From assembly GCA_905236495.1 (NCBI GenBank), contig CAJOPV010000078.1:1-7181 (forward strand): a stretch of DNA of 7,181 bases. Reading direction: 5' to 3'. Made by a program: the position numbers and the translations under genes. The stretch is from an uncultured Christensenellaceae bacterium. GTDB lineage: Bacteria; Bacillota; Clostridia; Christensenellales; Aristaeellaceae. The notes beneath the pieces were generated by a model. That model ran no database searches, had not been told where the DNA came from, and worked only from the letters and a program-made list of their open reading frames with translations. Positions 4,889-7,181 of this stretch are shown here, one piece after another. Each line of letters begins with the position of its first letter. The first letter of the stretch is position 1.

Positions 4889-6391
4889 ATGATTACCAAC
4901 GACAAGGGCATCGTGGAGCTGAAGCATTTTATCCTGCGGGAGGTATGCCGCCTGGCCTGGGAGGATCGGCTGACCCAGGAGGAAACGGAAAAGATCGTCT
5001 ATCAGGTCAGCCCGGGGCCCAAGCCCCAGTACCGCTGCTGCGTGTATAAGGAGCGGGAGATCGTCCGGGGCCGCATCCGCCTGGCTGCGGGCCAAAGCCC
5101 GGAGCCGGGAAAGCCCACGAAAAACGTGGTGGCTGTCATTTCCGCCGCCTGCGACGACTGCCCCATCCAGGATTATTTCGTTTCGGATATTTGCCGGTTC
5201 TGCCTGGGAAAGGCGTGCCTCAATTCCTGCAAATTCGGGGCCATCACCCCCGGGGTGGATAAAATGCGCATCGACCCGACCAAGTGCAAGTCCTGCGGCC
5301 TGTGCGCCAAGAGCTGCCCCTTCGGGGCCATCATCCATCAGGAGCGCCCCTGCAAGAAGGCCTGCCCGGTAGGCGCAATTTTCTATGACGAGGCCGGCAT
5401 CTGCCAGATCGACGAAAGCAAGTGCATCCACTGCGGGCACTGCATCCACAGCTGCCCCTTCGGCGCCATCGGCAGCAAAATCTACGCGGTGGACGTGATC
5501 CGGGCCATCCAAAGCGGAAAACGGGTGATCGCCATGTGCGCCCCGGCGACGGAGGGCCAGTTCGGCAAGGAGATCGGCATGGCTGCCATCCGCAGCGCTC
5601 TCAAAAAAGCGGGCTTTGCGGACATGGTGGAGGTGGGCCTGGGCGGAGATATGACCGCCGCTTATGAGGCCATGGAATGGATCGAGGCCCGGAAAGCGGG
5701 AAGGATCATGACCACCTCCTGCTGCCCCGCCTTTATTTCCATGCTGCGCCACGGCTTCCCGGAGCTGTATGAAAACAATAAATCCGCCACGGTATCCCCC
5801 ATGGTGGCGGTGAGCCGCTATCTCAAATCCCGGGACCCGGACTGCGTCACGGTGTTCATCGGCCCCTGCATCGCCAAGAAAGGCGAAACGCTGAACGAAA
5901 TGATTCAGGATACGCCGGATTTCGCCCTCACCTACGGCGAAATCGTGGCCCTGCTGGATTCCAGGGGGATCGAGATCACCCCGGCGGAGGAGGACTACCA
6001 GGAAGCGTCCCTGTTCGGCAAGCGCTTTGCGGGCAGCGGCGGCGTGGCAAGCGCTGTAATGGAAGTGATGCGGGAAATGGGCGAGGATACCTCCTCCATT
6101 CGCCTGACGGCCTGCGCCGGAGGCGAAGAATGCAAAAAGGCCATGCTGCTCCTGAAGGCGGGCAAGCTGGATACGGATTTTGTGGAGGGCATGATCTGCC
6201 CCGGCGGCTGCGTGGGCGGCCCCTCCAAGCACCAGGCGGAGGCGCTGGTGCTGAAAGCCCGCACCGATCTGCTGGCCCGGGCGGACGAAAGAAAGATCCT
6301 GGAAAATCTGAAGCGATACCCCATGGATCAGTTCTCCATGCGCCGGGACGGCAGCGGGGTGGAAGAGCTGCCGCCGCAGCCATCTGAATAA
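4889..6391 (+). CDS. [FeFe] hydrogenase catalytic subunit, group B-like, with N-terminal ferredoxin-type Fe-S domain
   Basis: Reversible H2 production/oxidation using reduced ferredoxin-type carriers; probably cytoplasmic, since no signal or membrane segment is seen. It has 500 residues. An N-terminal helical region is followed by cysteine motifs at 88/91/102/105/110/114, 133/136/139/143 (CKSCGLCAKSCP), 155/159 and 179/182/185/189 (CIHCGHCIHSCP), fitting several [4Fe-4S] clusters. All H-cluster loops are present: L1 TTSCCPAF (C278, plus proton-relay C279), L2 IGPCIAKKGE (C327) and L3 EGMICPGGCVGG (C437, C441). L2 has Gly where group A enzymes have Met (MPC), and L3 ends GGPSK, which fits group B enzymes. 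The ATG at 4889 is chosen for AAAGAGG at 4876-4882; the in-frame ATG at 4796 encodes an implausible extension. HydE, HydF and HydG maturases are not in the window. Confidence 0.92.
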   Translation: MITNDKGIVELKHFILREVCRLAWEDRLTQEETEKIVYQVSPGPKPQYRCCVYKEREIVRGRIRLAAGQSPEPGKPTKNVVAVISAACDDCPIQDYFVSDICRFCLGKACLNSCKFGAITPGVDKMRIDPTKCKSCGLCAKSCPFGAIIHQERPCKKACPVGAIFYDEAGICQIDESKCIHCGHCIHSCPFGAIGSKIYAVDVIRAIQSGKRVIAMCAPATEGQFGKEIGMAAIRSALKKAGFADMVEVGLGGDMTAAYEAMEWIEARKAGRIMTTSCCPAFISMLRHGFPELYENNKSATVSPMVAVSRYLKSRDPDCVTVFIGPCIAKKGETLNEMIQDTPDFALTYGEIVALLDSRGIEITPAEEDYQEASLFGKRFAGSGGVASAVMEVMREMGEDTSSIRLTACAGGEECKKAMLLLKAGKLDTDFVEGMICPGGCVGGPSKHQAEALVLKARTDLLARADERKILENLKRYPMDQFSMRRDGSGVEELPPQPSE

Positions 6392-6402
6392 ACGGCATCG
6401 CC

Positions 6403-6443
6403 GGGGGAAACCGCACTTTGGAGACCAAAGAGCGGTTTCCCCC
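6403..6443 (+). terminator. Long hairpin after the hydrogenase gene, probable terminator without a clear U tract
   Basis: Arm 6403-6414 (GGGGGAAACCGC) pairs perfectly with 6432-6443. After an A/A mismatch the stem continues with 6416-6421 (CTTTGG) and 6425-6430 (CCAAAG), closed by the 3-base loop AGA. The hairpin begins 12 bases after the stop codon. It is followed by AGGCCCCCTT rather than a run of T, so it may act as a 3' stabiliser or a non-canonical terminator. Confidence 0.6.
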
Positions 6444-6604
6444 AGGCCCCCTTCCGAGAAAGCCGGTTGGTAATGAGAAGGAATCAAATCAAGCATTTCC
6501 TTCTGTCTATTTTGATAATAAGATTTGTGCCGTCAAGGGTGAATCTTCATCTTATTCGAGGAACAATGAAAGACGCACTTTTCGCCATTTGTAAGGTGGT
6601 GAGT

Positions 6605-6616
6605 AAGTGCGCACTT
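6605..6616. other. Perfect 12-bp palindrome AAGTGCGCACTT
   Basis: A perfect dyad with no spacer lies 24 bases beyond the stop of the minus-strand methyltransferase, in an AT-rich stretch of about 195 bases (6445-6639) where no gene is supported. It could be a protein binding site or chance; a hairpin is unlikely because there is no loop. Confidence 0.3.
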
Positions 6617-6639
6617 CATTTTGACAAACTGGAAGTTGT

Positions 6640-7074
6640 TTATTTCATCATCTTTACAACTAAGAAACTGCCATACTGGACAGCATGATTGCCAAATATA
6701 TCTTTCATCAGATTTGTATCTAACTTCCATGTTCCAACAATGTATATCTTTCCAGTTGTTTTCAAGACCCTCTTACATTCTTTCTCAATCATATTCCATT
6801 GCGACTGAATATGAGAAAAGGCGTTGTAAATGAATATCGTATCAAACGCATTATCTGGAAATGACATTTCAGAGGCGTCCATTATTTGAAAGTGGATGCT
6901 GCTTTGTTTGGCTTGCTCATTCAGTCTACTATCATCAAGATCAATACAATCAACACGATGGGCGATCCGCGCTGCGGAAACGGAAAAACCTGCTGCTCCA
7001 CACCCAACCTCAAGAATATTTTTGTTTTCAATATCCGTAGCAAGTATTCTTACCAGTTCATCCGTTTTTTTCAT
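6640..7074 (-). CDS. Class I SAM-dependent methyltransferase (Methyltransf_11-like), AT-rich
   Basis: Protein of 144 residues that is mostly one Rossmann-fold methyltransferase domain. Motif I is NILEVGCGAAGF (19-30), binding S-adenosylmethionine. The acidic residue after strand 2 is in CIDLDDSR (43-50). IMDASEMSFPDNAFDTIFIY (64-83) gives motifs II-III, and LKTTGKIYIVG (104-114) is the later strand. It is shorter than many family members (about 200 residues), having little N-terminal or C-terminal extension, but start, ribosome binding site (GAGGTGG upstream of 7074) and stop are intact. Codons are A/T-rich, unlike every other gene here, suggesting a different origin. It points towards the hydrogenase gene (convergent). 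Substrate unknown; a small molecule is the default guess. Confidence 0.88.
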   Translation of the reverse strand: MKKTDELVRILATDIENKNILEVGCGAAGFSVSAARIAHRVDCIDLDDSRLNEQAKQSSIHFQIMDASEMSFPDNAFDTIFIYNAFSHIQSQWNMIEKECKRVLKTTGKIYIVGTWKLDTNLMKDIFGNHAVQYGSFLVVKMMK

Positions 7075-7114
7075 TATTCCACCTCATCAAATTACGATTT
7101 GTTGATTCAAGGCA

Positions 7115-7143
7115 AGTATATCACATCAACGAGTATCCAGCAA
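7115..7143 (-). promoter_or_regulatory. Extended -10 promoter for the methyltransferase gene
   Basis: On the minus strand, TTGCTG (7138-7143) and TATACT (7115-7120, five of six) are 17 bases apart, and TGA directly precedes the -10 box (TGn extended -10, 7121-7123). The box lies about 40 bases upstream of the ATG at 7074, leaving a short leader that contains the ribosome binding site. The -35 is only a three-of-six match. Confidence 0.55.
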
Positions 7144-7181
7144 CCTTCACGCAATTTTTCATTGGCTGCCGTGAATGGCAG

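Noticed and set aside
4863..4893. TTGACA and TATGAT on the plus strand just before the hydrogenase start
   Set aside because: The spacing is 19 bases and the -10 box overlaps the ATG, so transcription would begin inside the gene; the promoter at 4741-4769 is better.
4766..6496. 576-codon minus-strand ORF opposite the hydrogenase
   Set aside because: It is a long antisense shadow common in GC-rich genes; the plus strand carries complete hydrogenase motifs.
6467..6688. Short AT-rich ORFs on both strands near 6467-6730
   Set aside because: There is no ribosome binding site and no family motif, and they overlap the methyltransferase end or each other.
1..7181. tRNA, rRNA, CRISPR array, transposase or integrase genes
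   Set aside because: None was recognised on either strand; there are no regularly spaced direct repeats and no recombinase motifs.

Overview
The window looks like chromosomal DNA of a strictly anaerobic, GC-rich member of the Clostridia (Firmicutes). This is inferred from an oxygen-sensitive class III ribonucleotide reductase, a monomeric [FeFe] hydrogenase, strong AGGAGG-type ribosome binding sites, and small DUF3795 and sirtuin genes typical of gut clostridia. No species can be named. Bases 1 to about 6460 are GC-rich. From about 6465 to the end the DNA is clearly AT-rich, with different codon use, so the last gene may have been acquired separately.

Left block (1-2236, plus strand). The window opens inside the 3' end of nrdD. 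It shows the glycyl-radical loop followed by a fused thioredoxin/glutaredoxin-like domain with a CPNC redox pair. A 328-base gap follows. It holds a candidate three-way-junction RNA (486-580), an abutting strong terminator hairpin (580-635) and a run of palindromes (636-730). Next come a thioredoxin reductase homologue (793-1707) and an overlapping GNAT acetyltransferase (1697-2236). NrdD needs electrons for each turnover, so the fused redox domain and the nearby reductase may form one electron-delivery route for anaerobic dNTP synthesis.

Middle block (2370-4788, minus strand). A bidirectional terminator (2370-2406) separates the left block from a convergent 75-residue protein gene (2418-2645). 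Upstream lies an operon read right to left: a 38-codon ORF (4631-4747), a GNAT-DUF3795 fusion (3687-4634) and a class M-type sirtuin (2806-3690). Each joins the next by a 4-base ATGA overlap. An acyltransferase coupled to a sirtuin suggests linked protein or metabolite modification chemistry, but the substrates are unknown.

Right block (4741-7181). The minus-strand operon and a plus-strand group B-like [FeFe] hydrogenase (4889-6391) appear to be driven by divergent promoters whose -10 boxes physically overlap (4741-4788). The predicted minus-strand start point lies only a few bases from the first ATG, implying a nearly leaderless message. A long hairpin follows the hydrogenase. The window ends with a minus-strand AT-rich SAM-dependent methyltransferase (6640-7074) that has its own extended -10 promoter.

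The most notable observations are the structured RNA candidate between nrdD and the thioredoxin reductase, the NrdD-redoxin fusion beside a reductase lacking the usual NADPH arginine motif, the face-sharing divergent promoter, and the fully ATGA-coupled smORF/GNAT-DUF3795/sirtuin operon.
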